Shown: positions 1 to 9,360, counted from the stretch's first letter. The stretch: DNA of 64,000 bases from Spartobacteria bacterium (GCA_021324395.1 JAJPJG010000052.1:1-64000), one strand, 5' to 3'. Translations and numbers: made by a program. The notes: generated from the letters alone by a model not told the origin.

Positions 1-1107
1 ACGTTCACAAAGGCAAATTCGGGTCAAACGGTCCAAACGCAGTATTGGATGAAGAGCACCGATGGCGCGCTTGCGAGTTGGACGACTCCGACGCAACTCA
101 CCGTCACAGGTGGGAGTGGTAATTTCTTTCGTGACTCGCAGATTTTCAAAGTTGGTCCGCGCTACTATTTAGCCTACTATCAAGGCTCACAAAATATCGC
201 GAGCGGTCCGACCGCTGCCGGGCCGTGGGCGCGTTGCACGAATGAAACCTCCGACATGGAGGTATGCAGCTATGTGCATCTCCCGAACGGAAACTGGAGG
301 CTCTACAGCGAGCTGAGCGACACCGGCGCGGGCCTTAAATACGTCGATCTATCGCCCGATTTTTACGGGCTTGTTGATTACGCCTCGGCCACCGCGATCT
401 CACCGACGCATCTGCACAACGGTTTTGTGGTGAGTCTCGAAGGAAATGAGAAGATCGAACGGCCAAACACCGCGCGAGACGATGTTTATCCGTGGCCAAA
501 ATGGAACATAGTGCGGGACGATTTCACCAGCTACATCGGCAGCGTTTACGGCGCCTGGGGATGGGCCGCCAGCGGCACGATCACGCTCGCGGGCTACCAG
601 CCGACCAGCGGCGATTACTACGATGGAATCTTAAAAGTCTCGAACACCGCGAACGCAAACGGCAGCACTTATGCCGCGGTGAATGGTCAGCGCCCAATGG
701 CGTTGAGCGATACCATTTTTGAGTTTCGATTCCACGCGCGACTTACCAGCGTATCCAATGTGCGCTACGGAATCGGCCTCACTCTTGGAGGCGATACGTT
801 GCCTGATAACGGCGTTTACGTGGATGTTAATCCGGGGACAAACGCAAATTTCCGTGCATTCGCCGCAGGTTCCGTAGTCGCCGACTCCGGCGTTGCGGCT
901 GATACTTCATGGCACACCATCTCGGTCAAATGTTTTAACGGTTATGTCGGGATTTCAGTTGAGACAAATGGCGTGTGGAGCACCGAAGTATGGTCATCGA
1001 GCGCGACAAATTTTTATGGCGCGGGGCTGCCGCAGATCATTGTGAACAACACTGAGACCGTGCAAAAAGCGGTGCTAATGGATTGGTTTGAAATCGGAAG
1101 ACGATGA
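1..1107 (+). CDS. Phage tail fibre / glycosidase-like protein, 5' end outside window
   Basis: The frame is open to the left edge with no stop before the first ATG at 49, so only the C-terminal part is present. The N-terminal half has the texture of a five-bladed beta-propeller of the GH43/GH32 kind: short strands with DG.L.SWT, FRDSQIF, YYLAYY, GPW and NGNWRLYSE. The last 190 residues look like a concanavalin-type jelly roll (FEFRFHARL, TSWHTISVKCFNGYVGI, VLMDWFEIG), a fold common in carbohydrate-binding ends of tail fibres. The stop overlaps the next start (ATGA). A receptor-binding or depolymerase role is inferred from fold texture and from the tail genes downstream; no catalytic residue could be assigned. 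Confidence 0.55.
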   Translation, partial: TFTKANSGQTVQTQYWMKSTDGALASWTTPTQLTVTGGSGNFFRDSQIFKVGPRYYLAYYQGSQNIASGPTAAGPWARCTNETSDMEVCSYVHLPNGNWRLYSELSDTGAGLKYVDLSPDFYGLVDYASATAISPTHLHNGFVVSLEGNEKIERPNTARDDVYPWPKWNIVRDDFTSYIGSVYGAWGWAASGTITLAGYQPTSGDYYDGILKVSNTANANGSTYAAVNGQRPMALSDTIFEFRFHARLTSVSNVRYGIGLTLGGDTLPDNGVYVDVNPGTNANFRAFAAGSVVADSGVAADTSWHTISVKCFNGYVGISVETNGVWSTEVWSSSATNFYGAGLPQIIVNNTETVQKAVLMDWFEIGRR

Positions 1108-1544
1108 ACGCCATTTCCGATCTCGCCACGGGTGCGGTGGAGCTGCTGAAGACGCAGGGCGCGTTGCGCGCTGATGTGCCGATCCTCTTTCGCCGGCCCA
1201 GGGAAAAGGCGAATGAGATCGCGGCGGCTGTGGCGAAGCAGACGCTGGGGATTTATGTGATGCCGCCGTTTCCGACCCGCGCGATGCAGGGCGTGCCGTT
1301 CGTGTTTTACGAGGGCGCGGAATTACGAGTGCGGATCATCGAGCAGCCGGCGCTCAACTCTACCGGTGCCGATGCCTACGATCTGTGCGACGACGTCGCC
1401 CTCGCGCTCCACTGGAAAAACCCCGGCGGCATGCTGGCGCATCCTCTCATGCTCGCGCCGCGCCCCGTGGAGCTGATCGAGGACCCGCAGACGCGCATCC
1501 TCGACGTGATTTTCACCGCAGTTTTCCAACTCAACAAATCCTAG
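1104..1544 (+). CDS. Putative tail terminator / minor tail protein
   Basis: A 146-residue protein whose ATG overlaps the previous stop by 4 bp. It has a compact alpha/beta pattern: a helical start with ATGAVELLK, a middle with RVRIIEQPALNSTGADAYDL and a final strand DVIFTAVFQL. Size, a C-terminal strand that could join a beta-sheet ring, and position immediately before a tube-like gene resemble tail terminator or completion proteins of long-tailed phages. That assignment rests on gene order and shape only; I do not recognise a specific family. Confidence 0.4.
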   Translation: MNAISDLATGAVELLKTQGALRADVPILFRRPREKANEIAAAVAKQTLGIYVMPPFPTRAMQGVPFVFYEGAELRVRIIEQPALNSTGADAYDLCDDVALALHWKNPGGMLAHPLMLAPRPVELIEDPQTRILDVIFTAVFQLNKS

Positions 1545-1554
1545 AAAAAAACAA

Positions 1555-2313
1555 ATGAGCAATCGTTACGGACAAACCATTACCTGGGGGCCACTGACTG
1601 CGCCCGCGCTTTTTACCTGCGAGCGCCAGCGCTACAGCTACCGCGATGCGGTGACAAAGCAGAACATCACCGGTGCAGCCGGCGACAACATCGCCATGGC
1701 CCTGGTCATGCAAAAAGCGGCGCTGGAATTTGGCGGTAAAATCACGAGCGATTCGACCGATTTTCTCGACATCAGCGCCGGCGCGGCCATCGCCGTTTCG
1801 GGTATTAGCACAGGGCAGGTGATCGTGAGCCGGGCAATCGAGACATGGCGGCTCAATGCGCCCAAGACCGGCAGCATCCAGGCGACGCATTTTCCCGACA
1901 TGCCGAATACGAACACGGCAAGCGCGGGAACACTCAGTGCGTTCACGCCCGACCAATCGGCGCTGGGCATCATCTATCCGACTGGAAAAATCATCTTCAG
2001 CACCTACGGGCTGACACACGCCTCGGGTATCGTGCACGAGCTCACGCTCGAGCAGGTCTTGCAACTGACCGAGGACGATCCCTCGCCCGATGGAAAAATC
2101 CTCGGCTGCCAAGGTCATGGCTATGAGCGCAACATCCGCCTGTTGATTCTCGCGACGAGCACACGGCCTGCGGTGAGAAGCGTGCTCACGATCGGCGGCG
2201 CGCCGTCTCACGCCAGCGATTACCGCATCACCGAGTCGGAGTTCGTTTTCGAGGAGGAACGCGGAAAAATGTATTCCGTCTCGGCCTCCTGGATACCGCC
2301 ATTCACCACGTAA
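1555..2313 (+). CDS. Putative major tail tube-like protein
   Basis: A 252-residue, mostly beta-strand protein starting 10 bp after the previous stop. It is rich in Thr, Ser, Gly and Ala with alternating hydrophobic strands (GQVIVSRAIETWRL, GKIIFSTYGL, ESEFVFEEERGKMYSVSASW). It lies between a terminator-like gene and the chaperone/tape-measure pair, the usual place of the tail tube gene. The fold and position support a tube or sheath-like subunit, but no signature sequence was recognised, so it could also be another structural protein. The frame ends with a clean TAA and a 29-bp gap before the next gene. Confidence 0.4.
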   Translation: MSNRYGQTITWGPLTAPALFTCERQRYSYRDAVTKQNITGAAGDNIAMALVMQKAALEFGGKITSDSTDFLDISAGAAIAVSGISTGQVIVSRAIETWRLNAPKTGSIQATHFPDMPNTNTASAGTLSAFTPDQSALGIIYPTGKIIFSTYGLTHASGIVHELTLEQVLQLTEDDPSPDGKILGCQGHGYERNIRLLILATSTRPAVRSVLTIGGAPSHASDYRITESEFVFEEERGKMYSVSASWIPPFTT

Positions 2314-2342
2314 AATTCAAACCCGGAAAATCAACCACCATT

Positions 2343-2585
2343 ATGCCAAACGAAACCGCATCAAAACCGACACCCTCGACACCCGAACAGCTTCAGGCAC
2401 TGCTGGAGAAGACACAGGCCATTGACAAACAAATCGCCGGCCTGACCGAAAGCTTCGGCGCGTGGGACGTAAAGTTCCTCATCCCGTCCTTGCATGGCGC
2501 GCGCGATCGCATCGCCGAGGTCAATCGCTACCTCAGCGATAAAATCGCCGCGGCCCCAGCCACCGCACCCGCCGCAGCGCAATAA
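2343..2585 (+). CDS. Small hypothetical protein in tail operon
   Basis: An 80-residue protein. The first 18 residues are Pro/Thr/Ser-rich, the middle is predicted helical (PEQLQALLEKTQAIDKQI and ARDRIAEVNRYLSDKI), and the tail is Ala/Pro-rich. It sits between the tube-like gene and the tail assembly chaperone-like gene, on the same strand and only 5 bp before the next ATG. It may be a first chaperone component or a small scaffold, but I do not recognise it. Its codon use matches its GC-rich neighbours. Confidence 0.55.
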   Translation: MPNETASKPTPSTPEQLQALLEKTQAIDKQIAGLTESFGAWDVKFLIPSLHGARDRIAEVNRYLSDKIAAAPATAPAAAQ

Positions 2586-2590
2586 CGCTC

Positions 2591-3202
2591 ATGACTCCCG
2601 CCGAGGAAGAAGGGCTGCAGTCGCTCAGCAAAGACCTTGCAGGCGCGGAGCAAAGCCCGTGGGAACCGCGCTGCGTCGCCCGCGCGTTTCATCGCGGGCT
2701 CGGCGAGCACGCGTTCGTCTTCACCATGCAAACGTGGATCGATCTCGATTTTGCGAAGTCGCCTTTTTTGCAAGGCGAGCTGCCGACAGCGCGCAATGAA
2801 AGCCCGGAAGAACTGCGGCGCCTGCTCGGTGAATACGAAACCGCATTTCGCGCCTTTGAACACGTCTCGACACCGGCTATCTGCACGGCGGATGAGCTAA
2901 TCCAGTTCGGTCGCAAAATGATCGGTGCCATTGAGCGCGGTTTTGCGATGAAACTGAAGATGGAGCCGCCGGAAGGCTTTGAGGCGGCAGCGACGACATC
3001 GCGCGACGGCTTTGGCGACTTCCTGCCGGTCTTGGCGTGCTTGAAATCGCAGCTTCATTTTTCGCTCGCGGAGGCACTGGCGCTGCCGGTGAAACAGGCG
3101 CTCGCCTTGATCGCCGCACATCGCCGAAATCAAAACTGGCGGCCTGCAGGCGACACTTACGCATCGCGCGACATCGGCACCAACCCGCCTGCGACCAGCT
3201 AA
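2591..3202 (+). CDS. Putative tail assembly chaperone
   Basis: A 203-residue helical protein directly upstream of the tape-measure candidate, sharing one base with its ATG (TAATG). The middle is charged (PEELRRLLGEYETAFRAFEHV) and the C-terminal region has FGDFLPVLACLKSQLHFSLAEALALPVKQALALIA (the run is broken here only by my naming of its parts: residues about 138-172). Tail assembly chaperones of siphophages occupy exactly this slot and have a similar helical, poorly conserved make-up. No slippery sequence for programmed frameshifting was identified. Function is inferred from position. Confidence 0.4.
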   Translation: MTPAEEEGLQSLSKDLAGAEQSPWEPRCVARAFHRGLGEHAFVFTMQTWIDLDFAKSPFLQGELPTARNESPEELRRLLGEYETAFRAFEHVSTPAICTADELIQFGRKMIGAIERGFAMKLKMEPPEGFEAAATTSRDGFGDFLPVLACLKSQLHFSLAEALALPVKQALALIAAHRRNQNWRPAGDTYASRDIGTNPPATS

Positions 3203-4437
3203 TGGCCGAAGAAGTAAAAATCGTCATTCGCGAGGAGGCGCAGGGCAACGCGATCACCGCCGAGCAGCGCAAGATCAACGATCTGCACGCCGCGATCGCG
3301 CGCGCCAATGCCGAGCGCAGTCGGCTGCTCCAGAGCGCCACCGCTTACGAGGGGAAAGGGATGGGCGACGCTGCGAAAAGCGCGCGCTCCGATGCGGCGA
3401 ATTACGAGAAGGACATCCTGCGAGCGAAAAAAGAGATCGCGGAAATTGAAAAGGGCATCACGGGCGAGAAAGCGAAGCAGGCCATTTTCAGCCCGCGCGC
3501 GAAGCAGGAACTTTTCACGGCCGGGCGCAATTTTGCACAGGGAGATTTCGGCCAGGGTGTGCGCTCGCTCAGCGCCGCGATGGGGCAGATTCTGCCGCAG
3601 ATCACCACGACCATCGGGCGCATGGCGATCCTCGCCGGTGGCGCTGCCGTCGCCGGCATCGGCATCGGCGCGGCGCTGATCCGTGCGCGGGTCGGGCAGG
3701 CCGACCTCGATGCCGCGCAGCAGATGGCAGCCGCGCACGCGGGCGAGACGAGCACGCGCGGTTTGCTCAAACTCAACAGCCCGCTCGGCGGCGCCGGCGC
3801 TGCATTTTCCGCCGAGGTGGAAAGCGGCGACCGTCTGCAGCAGCTCAGGCAGCAGCGCGAGGATTTGGAGCGCGAGGCCAAATCGGGAATTTTAGGCCGG
3901 TTTTTTCCTAGCTTTTTCACAAAGGGAGCTGGCTGGTATAAACCGGAAAGCGCACGCGCAATCGAGCGCAATGCAAACGAGCAACGCCGGGCCGAGGAAG
4001 ACGCGCGCCAGCAGGAGCGGATTCGCCAGCGGCAATTTGACGAGGGCGAGGGCGGTCTCGGCCTGCAAGTGGAGCGCGATCGCGCGCAACATTCCATCGC
4101 CGGAAACCGCGCACTGCGCATCGACATGGAGAGCCTTAGCGGCCTGCGCGAATACAACCGGCTGGTCAAGGAGGGCGCGAGCAACACGCAGGCGCTCGAA
4201 GGTGCGCACATGAAGGTGCGCGAGGAGCTTTACAAGCAGGGATTGAACGCCGCAGGCGGTCTCGTCAACGCCCGCAGCGGCGCAGGTGACATCGCAGCCG
4301 CCGCATCGCTCGCGCAGTCACAAGGCATCGGCAGCAACGCCGAGGTGATCCGCAAGCTCGATGAGCACATTAACATTGCCCGCACGCACCTCAACAGCGT
4401 GCTGAGCGGTGAGCGAAAGGATTTTTCGGAGCAATGA
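3202..4437 (+). CDS. Short tail tape-measure candidate
   Basis: A 411-residue protein starting at ATG 3202, which overlaps the upstream stop by one base; a longer reading upstream only shadows the previous gene. Residues 10-90 form a charged coiled coil (KINDLHAAIARANAERSRLL, KDILRAKKEIAEIEKGI). A hydrophobic Gly/Ala stretch follows at about 135-155 (ILAGGAAVAGIGIGAALI), then Arg/Glu-rich helices to the C-terminus. Coiled coil plus a membrane-like segment is typical of tape-measure proteins. At 411 residues it would specify only a short tail, so a phage tail-like particle or another tail-interior protein is also possible. Confidence 0.5.
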   Translation: MAEEVKIVIREEAQGNAITAEQRKINDLHAAIARANAERSRLLQSATAYEGKGMGDAAKSARSDAANYEKDILRAKKEIAEIEKGITGEKAKQAIFSPRAKQELFTAGRNFAQGDFGQGVRSLSAAMGQILPQITTTIGRMAILAGGAAVAGIGIGAALIRARVGQADLDAAQQMAAAHAGETSTRGLLKLNSPLGGAGAAFSAEVESGDRLQQLRQQREDLEREAKSGILGRFFPSFFTKGAGWYKPESARAIERNANEQRRAEEDARQQERIRQRQFDEGEGGLGLQVERDRAQHSIAGNRALRIDMESLSGLREYNRLVKEGASNTQALEGAHMKVREELYKQGLNAAGGLVNARSGAGDIAAAASLAQSQGIGSNAEVIRKLDEHINIARTHLNSVLSGERKDFSEQ

Positions 4438-5186
4438 TTTACGGAACGCCGATTGTCACCCGCGCCGACGATCAGACCGACCGCATCGGCGTTCGCACAC
4501 TCTTGCTGCAGCAGACGTGGGAGGCTTCGCGTTCTGATCTAAGCCAGGCGGAAATCGACGCCGAAAAACCGGGCATTCCCGCCGTGCCCGGTGGCGTGCT
4601 TTTGATCGGCGAACAGACGCGTCCTTTTGGCGGCAGCTACAAGACGCTCTGGACATTCGAGGGCATCAATGGCGACGGCAAAAGCGTGACGTTCAAGGAC
4701 CGCACCAACTCGCTAGACTACGGCTTTGAGCCGGGCATGGCGCAGGTGTCGATCAAGCTGCTTTCCAAGTTTCAAGCGCTCCTCACTAAATACGGCGGTT
4801 TTCTCGATCCCGACTCCGGCAACGTGATCTGGCCGCCGACATTGCCGACAGGCAATACATCATCAAGCGGCCTCAGCGCAGCCCGGCAGGATGCGACCAA
4901 AACAAACCCGATGTTCGGCATCGAGGATTGGTTCCGGCTCGATGGCACCTATCGCTTTCGCTACGCGGCAACGCAGATGAGCAATTCGCTTTTCGACGGC
5001 GTGGAATTTATCTCGCATTCATTGCCCGGCCAGCCACCTCATTTCGAGGGACGCAACTGGCTGAAAGCCGCGCCGCTGGTGCGTCGCCGCGGGACCATTT
5101 TCGACATCACGGAGTATTACTGGCTCAGCGGGCCCGGCGGCTGGCCCTCGCCCATCTACGACTTTGAGGTATGGAGCAGCCTGTAA
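4434..5186 (+). CDS. Hypothetical phage-type structural protein
   Basis: A 250-residue protein overlapping the previous stop by 4 bp (ATGA). It is largely beta with many aromatic residues (WTFEGINGDGKSVTFKD, YRFRYAATQMSNSLFDGVEFI, ITEYYWLSGPGGWP). Two short repeats of a strand-Gly-turn pattern are visible near residues 60-75. Location just after the tape-measure candidate suggests a distal tail or hub protein. I do not recognise the family. Confidence 0.45.
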   Translation: MIYGTPIVTRADDQTDRIGVRTLLLQQTWEASRSDLSQAEIDAEKPGIPAVPGGVLLIGEQTRPFGGSYKTLWTFEGINGDGKSVTFKDRTNSLDYGFEPGMAQVSIKLLSKFQALLTKYGGFLDPDSGNVIWPPTLPTGNTSSSGLSAARQDATKTNPMFGIEDWFRLDGTYRFRYAATQMSNSLFDGVEFISHSLPGQPPHFEGRNWLKAAPLVRRRGTIFDITEYYWLSGPGGWPSPIYDFEVWSSL

Positions 5187-5710
5187 AACAACTCCGCCCA
5201 GCGGTCGGCTCTCGAATCGGCATCAACCAATTCGGCTTTTACGTTGAAGGCAATGCACCGGCGGCATCCTATCCGCACCCGTTCAAACCGGCGCTGCAGG
5301 TCGGCATTGGTGCGGCGGTGAAAATCTCGCGCGGGCTGATTCTATCGCTCAAAAATATCGAGCCGAAAATCAATGGCGTGCCCATTTCCGGCGACACGAA
5401 AAACGCGCAGCCGGCGCTCAAGCTCGATGCGAAAAATTTGAACACCGGCACGCTCGCCTCGTGGGTCTGTGTCGAGGCGGAGCCGAATGCCGACGGCGTG
5501 CTCGATGAACATTCGCGCGTGGAGATCGTGCACGAGTTTTCGCAACCGCTGGTGCTCACGGGCAAGTTTGGCCGGGCACCGCTGGCGATGATCTTGTGGA
5601 GTGCCGCGAAGATGCCGTTTCGAGCGTTTGAAATCGCTTACTTTAACCTGCGCTACGTCCACGTCGTGCCGGCGCCGGGTGCAGGTCCGGCGAAACATTT
5701 TTTCCTGTGA
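5171..5710 (+). CDS. Hypothetical phage-type protein
   Basis: A 179-residue protein that starts inside the end of the previous gene (16-bp overlap, ATG at 5171), showing translational coupling. It is mostly beta: GSRIGINQFGFYVEG, ILSLKNIEPKINGVP, LASWVCVEAEPNADGV. It contains no signal peptide or membrane segment. It belongs to the distal tail part of the cluster by position; a specific role cannot be assigned. Confidence 0.45.
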   Translation: MEQPVKQLRPAVGSRIGINQFGFYVEGNAPAASYPHPFKPALQVGIGAAVKISRGLILSLKNIEPKINGVPISGDTKNAQPALKLDAKNLNTGTLASWVCVEAEPNADGVLDEHSRVEIVHEFSQPLVLTGKFGRAPLAMILWSAAKMPFRAFEIAYFNLRYVHVVPAPGAGPAKHFFL

Positions 5711-6948
5711 TCTTCCCGAGCGAAACCACAGGCGGAAACAAGCGGCGGGCGATCCGTCGCGTCGGCAAAAACGCGCAGCTCACGCAGACGCCGTTTGGCG
5801 ATTGCATCAGTATGAACCCCGGCGGGCGCTGGCGGCATCCGTGGTGGGTCACGCCGCGCTGGCTGCCCGCGCAGCAGCGCTGGGTCGCCTTCATCAAGCC
5901 GGGCTTTGTGAACGGGAACGCGCCGGTTTACCGCACAACCATCAAAGGAGCAAAAAGCGTCGAGCAGGATTTCGGCATCAATCCGCTCACGGGCCGTCCT
6001 TTTTTCTCCGACGACGTTTTTTCCAAGCCGAAATCGCAGACCTATGACGTGACCATCGATGTGCCGATCACGGCGGCGCCGGCCATCGCGCTCGGCTTTC
6101 GCAGCATCGGCTTCGACGGCGATGGTGACGTGCCGCAGTTCTTTCTCGATCGCGGTGTGCAGCCGCCGGTGCCATTGAATAAAGATGGCTCGCAAAATGT
6201 CACTGACACCGCGCCGAAACCCGGAATGCGATTGCTCCGCGCATGCGACCTGGTGCTGCACCAGCCGCGGCTCGCGCTCAGCTCCTCGATCACACTCGCG
6301 CCCGGCCCGGCCACCGGCATCTCGAACGTCACGCAAACGCTCACGCTGCGCAGCGTCGATCCCGCCGACCGGCTCAAGGTTTTCGCGACTTCGAAGTTTT
6401 CGCCGCTGGCGGAGATCGCCGAGGGCTTCGATCCGCTCGCGGGCGATTACGAGGAGCCGACGTGGGATGAGGTTCTAATTGCCACGGTGTTTCTGCTGAG
6501 CCCGCCAAACGCCACGCCAGGCAGCGACCCGGATGGAACATGGACGCCTTACGTGCGGCACAATCTTTTCTGGAATTTGCACTACGGCACGCCGGAGTTT
6601 CGCGTGCTCGATACTGACCCCGGCATTCCCTTCATCCCGCCGCTGGCCGGAGGCGCTGCGCAGATCATCATCAACTTTTTGACCGCCTCGCTCAACGACG
6701 CCACGCAGCAGGCGCTGAACATCCTCACCGCGCATTCGATGTCCGGGACGTTCTGGACGCCGACGGGCGCCGGCACGAGCGCCGTTTTCCCCGTCGATGA
6801 AAGCTCGGAAGACACGACGGGGTTGGAAAAAAGCCGCCGCTTGCAACGTCGTCGCATCGCCGCTGCAGATGCGATGAAAACTTCCAAGCTCGACCCCTCT
6901 TACCCGTTCCGCGGGCAACCGTTTCCAGTCTCCTTTTTAATCCCATGA
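5707..6948 (+). CDS. Hypothetical phage-type structural protein, GTG start
   Basis: A 413-residue protein. GTG at 5707 overlaps the previous TGA, so coupling supports this start. The first 60 residues are basic (GGNKRRAIRRVGKNAQL), followed by beta-rich sequence with several Pro/Gly turns and a C-terminal helical stretch with SSEDTTGLEKSRRLQRRRIAAADAM. The distal-tail position suggests a baseplate or hub component. It overlaps the following gene by 4 bp. No known family was recognised. Confidence 0.45.
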   Translation: MIFPSETTGGNKRRAIRRVGKNAQLTQTPFGDCISMNPGGRWRHPWWVTPRWLPAQQRWVAFIKPGFVNGNAPVYRTTIKGAKSVEQDFGINPLTGRPFFSDDVFSKPKSQTYDVTIDVPITAAPAIALGFRSIGFDGDGDVPQFFLDRGVQPPVPLNKDGSQNVTDTAPKPGMRLLRACDLVLHQPRLALSSSITLAPGPATGISNVTQTLTLRSVDPADRLKVFATSKFSPLAEIAEGFDPLAGDYEEPTWDEVLIATVFLLSPPNATPGSDPDGTWTPYVRHNLFWNLHYGTPEFRVLDTDPGIPFIPPLAGGAAQIIINFLTASLNDATQQALNILTAHSMSGTFWTPTGAGTSAVFPVDESSEDTTGLEKSRRLQRRRIAAADAMKTSKLDPSYPFRGQPFPVSFLIP

Positions 6949-9275
6949 AAACCACGCTCACCGTCAATCTCACCAGCAAAACTGCGCAGCTCGGCGGCTC
7001 GGGCTGGACACCGCCGCCGCTCACTTTTAACGAGGACCTCACGCTCGCGCTCCGTTTCCAGCGCACCGTCGGCAGCTCTGCGGTCGATTATTACCCCACC
7101 GTCCACAGCCTCACCGCCTCGCTCGGCAACATCGATGCGCGCCCGGTCGGCGGCAAAACCAAGCTCAAGATCGGCCCCGATGCGCAGAGCGGCGCGAACA
7201 CCACCGACTGGCTGGAGTTCAACGTCACCGCGTCCGATCTCAAGGCGAAAATCAACGCGCTCACGGCCATCGTCGAGGCTTACGGCTCGGTGAATTGCTG
7301 GTCGGCTGATGATTCGCTCTTTTTGCTTTTTGGCGATGGCACCGAGGAGATCGCGCTCACGCTGGTGGACAATCGGCTCTGGCCCGTGACATTCGGCAAA
7401 GTGGGCGCTTACCTGCGCGATGGCCGCTGGATTCACGAGCTGCGGCTGGTGCAATCGCCCGCGGCGTTCACGGATGCCTCGGCGGTCGTGGTGCCGGCAG
7501 GCCCGAGCATCACCGAGGTGCAGGAGGGTGGCTCGAGCGGCGAGATCGCGTGGAATGAAGTGCAGGCGCTCTACGTGCCGCCGGATTTCCGCGGGGCTTA
7601 CCAACTCAAGCGCGATTTTAAGCGCACGGCGCTGCTGTCCACCGCTGATGGACCGGATGAAATCAAGGCCGCGCTCGCGGTGTTCGGCGATGGTTTCAAC
7701 GTCAGCAACCCGCTCGACAACACGGCGAACATCGAGTTTATCGGCGACTTCGCCGGCGCGTCGCAGGCGCTCTTTGATATCGTGATCGATAACGCGCCGC
7801 CGGGAGACGTGGTATTTACCCTCACGCTCGATCGCGCGGAGCTGCTGGCAATGCTGCGCCAGTTGCCGACATTAACGCTGCCCCTCGAGGTGCGGATGAA
7901 GATCAGCGATAGCGAGGATGCGACGGTGCGCGAAGTGGTGGCGTTTACCGTGCCGGTCACGGTGAATCGCCCGGTCGCGTTCCCCGAGCTGGCGACCACG
8001 CCGCAGATCGACTGGCTGCGCCCGCCATCGCCGAAAAACTACATTCCTTTCAACGCGTCGCAGGTCATCACCGGGCAGCAGTATTACCAGGCAGTGCTCG
8101 GCGACGCGGTGCATACCTCTTTCGTCGTCGCCCACGGGCTGGCGACCGAGGCGGTGTTTGTCTTTGGGCGCATCAATACCGATGGAGGCCGCCAGCTCAT
8201 CAACGGCAAAGCGGGCGACACGAACGCGGATTTCGCGGTGACGATCGACAGCGCCAACCAGGTGACGATCACCGCGCTCAATGGCGTGGTGCCGACGCTG
8301 AACCAATGGGCGTTTTTCGTGATGAGCGCGCAGACGGTTGCGGCTTTTGCCGATGATTTGACGCTGGAGATCGGGCAGGTCAACGGACTGGAAACCGCGC
8401 TCGAAGACATCGGCGCCAGGCTGACTACGATCGAGGATTTGCTCCCGAGCGCGCCGCCGTCGATCGGCAGCAGCTCGAGCAGCGAGGTTTTGACGATCAC
8501 CATCCCGGATCACTCCGAGGCGTTGCCCTACAACTCGACCACGCGCGTCGGCGCATTGTTGCCGGCGATCCATAAAGCGATCGGCGACGTGACCAATGGC
8601 AGCTTCCCGCTCACAGAGCCCGGCACCGCTGGATCAGTCGTTAAAAACAACACCGGCAGCCCGGTGCTCATCCCCGGCGGATTTGGCCGCGATGAGAGCT
8701 ACGTGGCCGACCAGGGCTACGTCGGTAGCGATGGCCGCATTTGGTATATCGTCAACCGCGTCGGCTCGAGCAATTCGTTTTACCCGGCTGATTTCGAGCG
8801 CACACTTTTCGTGCTCGATTGCAACGACGCGATGCTTAGCGCCGGCAGCGTGCTCACGCTCAATTTTGACCTCGCGCTGCAGCTCCTGAAGGCCAACACC
8901 CGCGCGCAATGGCTGCTCGTGGTGGAGCTGGGCAGCTTCCCGCAGGACACCTCGCCCGCAACGACGGCTGCCAACCTGCAAAACGTGACCTGGAACACCG
9001 CCAGCCCGATGCTGAGCCAACGACTGATCTTGAGCGACGTGCTCGTCAAAGGCACATTCGGCGTCGCCGTGAGCCGCGACAAAGCGGGCACCACGATCAC
9101 CGCCCAGCGCAATCTTTACGGCACCTTGACCGGCGGAGCCACCGCACCCGACGACGCCAACTTCGCGTTGCGCGCGCGCCTGATCCAATTCGACACCGAG
9201 AACAGCGTCACCAAAGCCAAAGGCGCCGCCAGCTACGCCCTCAGCAACTGCCTTGCAAAGATCGTGAAGAGCTGA
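6945..9275 (+). CDS. Large baseplate/tail-fibre-like protein
   Basis: A 776-residue protein, the last of the tail cluster. It has repeated beta-sandwich character: LTVNLTSKTAQLGGSG at the start, two ITITIP/DVVFTLTLDRAELLAML segments in the middle, and a region near residues 385-490 (VHTSFVVAHGLATEAVFVFGRI, AFFVMSAQTVAAF) resembling phage fibre modules. A short coiled-coil-like stretch (LTLEIGQVNGLETALEDIGARLTTIEDLL) precedes a Ser-rich linker and a C-terminal beta domain. The order of shaft, trimerising coil and tip domain fits a tail fibre. It is followed by a hairpin and by the cassette region. Confidence 0.5.
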   Translation: MKTTLTVNLTSKTAQLGGSGWTPPPLTFNEDLTLALRFQRTVGSSAVDYYPTVHSLTASLGNIDARPVGGKTKLKIGPDAQSGANTTDWLEFNVTASDLKAKINALTAIVEAYGSVNCWSADDSLFLLFGDGTEEIALTLVDNRLWPVTFGKVGAYLRDGRWIHELRLVQSPAAFTDASAVVVPAGPSITEVQEGGSSGEIAWNEVQALYVPPDFRGAYQLKRDFKRTALLSTADGPDEIKAALAVFGDGFNVSNPLDNTANIEFIGDFAGASQALFDIVIDNAPPGDVVFTLTLDRAELLAMLRQLPTLTLPLEVRMKISDSEDATVREVVAFTVPVTVNRPVAFPELATTPQIDWLRPPSPKNYIPFNASQVITGQQYYQAVLGDAVHTSFVVAHGLATEAVFVFGRINTDGGRQLINGKAGDTNADFAVTIDSANQVTITALNGVVPTLNQWAFFVMSAQTVAAFADDLTLEIGQVNGLETALEDIGARLTTIEDLLPSAPPSIGSSSSSEVLTITIPDHSEALPYNSTTRVGALLPAIHKAIGDVTNGSFPLTEPGTAGSVVKNNTGSPVLIPGGFGRDESYVADQGYVGSDGRIWYIVNRVGSSNSFYPADFERTLFVLDCNDAMLSAGSVLTLNFDLALQLLKANTRAQWLLVVELGSFPQDTSPATTAANLQNVTWNTASPMLSQRLILSDVLVKGTFGVAVSRDKAGTTITAQRNLYGTLTGGATAPDDANFALRARLIQFDTENSVTKAKGAASYALSNCLAKIVKS

Positions 9276-9280
9276 TGCAA

Positions 9281-9304
9281 GCGGCTTGCAGCCGCGATAC
9301 ATTT
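9281..9304 (+). terminator. Hairpin after the tail cluster
   Basis: Six bases after the tail-fibre stop, GCGGCT (9281-9286) and AGCCGC (9290-9295) form a perfect stem with a TGC loop, followed by GATACATTTT. The T-run is weak, so this is a likely but not ideal intrinsic terminator. Confidence 0.5.
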
Positions 9305-9310
9305 TAGGCG

Positions 9311-9345
9311 ATCTTTCTCAAACCTTTGCGCAATCTTCTCAAACC
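9311..9345. repeat. Tandem imperfect repeat ATCTT(T)CTCAAACC
   Basis: ATCTTTCTCAAACC (9311-9324) recurs as ATCTTCTCAAACC (9333-9345), 22 bp apart, just before a related stretch CTTGTTCTC at 9361. The two-helical-turn spacing is what recombinase arm sites or operators show. The role is unknown. Confidence 0.4.
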
Positions 9346-9360
9346 GAAATCGCGAATACA

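Noticed and set aside
3037..3201. N-terminal extension of the tape-measure candidate
   Set aside because: It lies wholly inside the preceding gene in another frame, and the ATG at 3202 with TAATG coupling gives a natural start.
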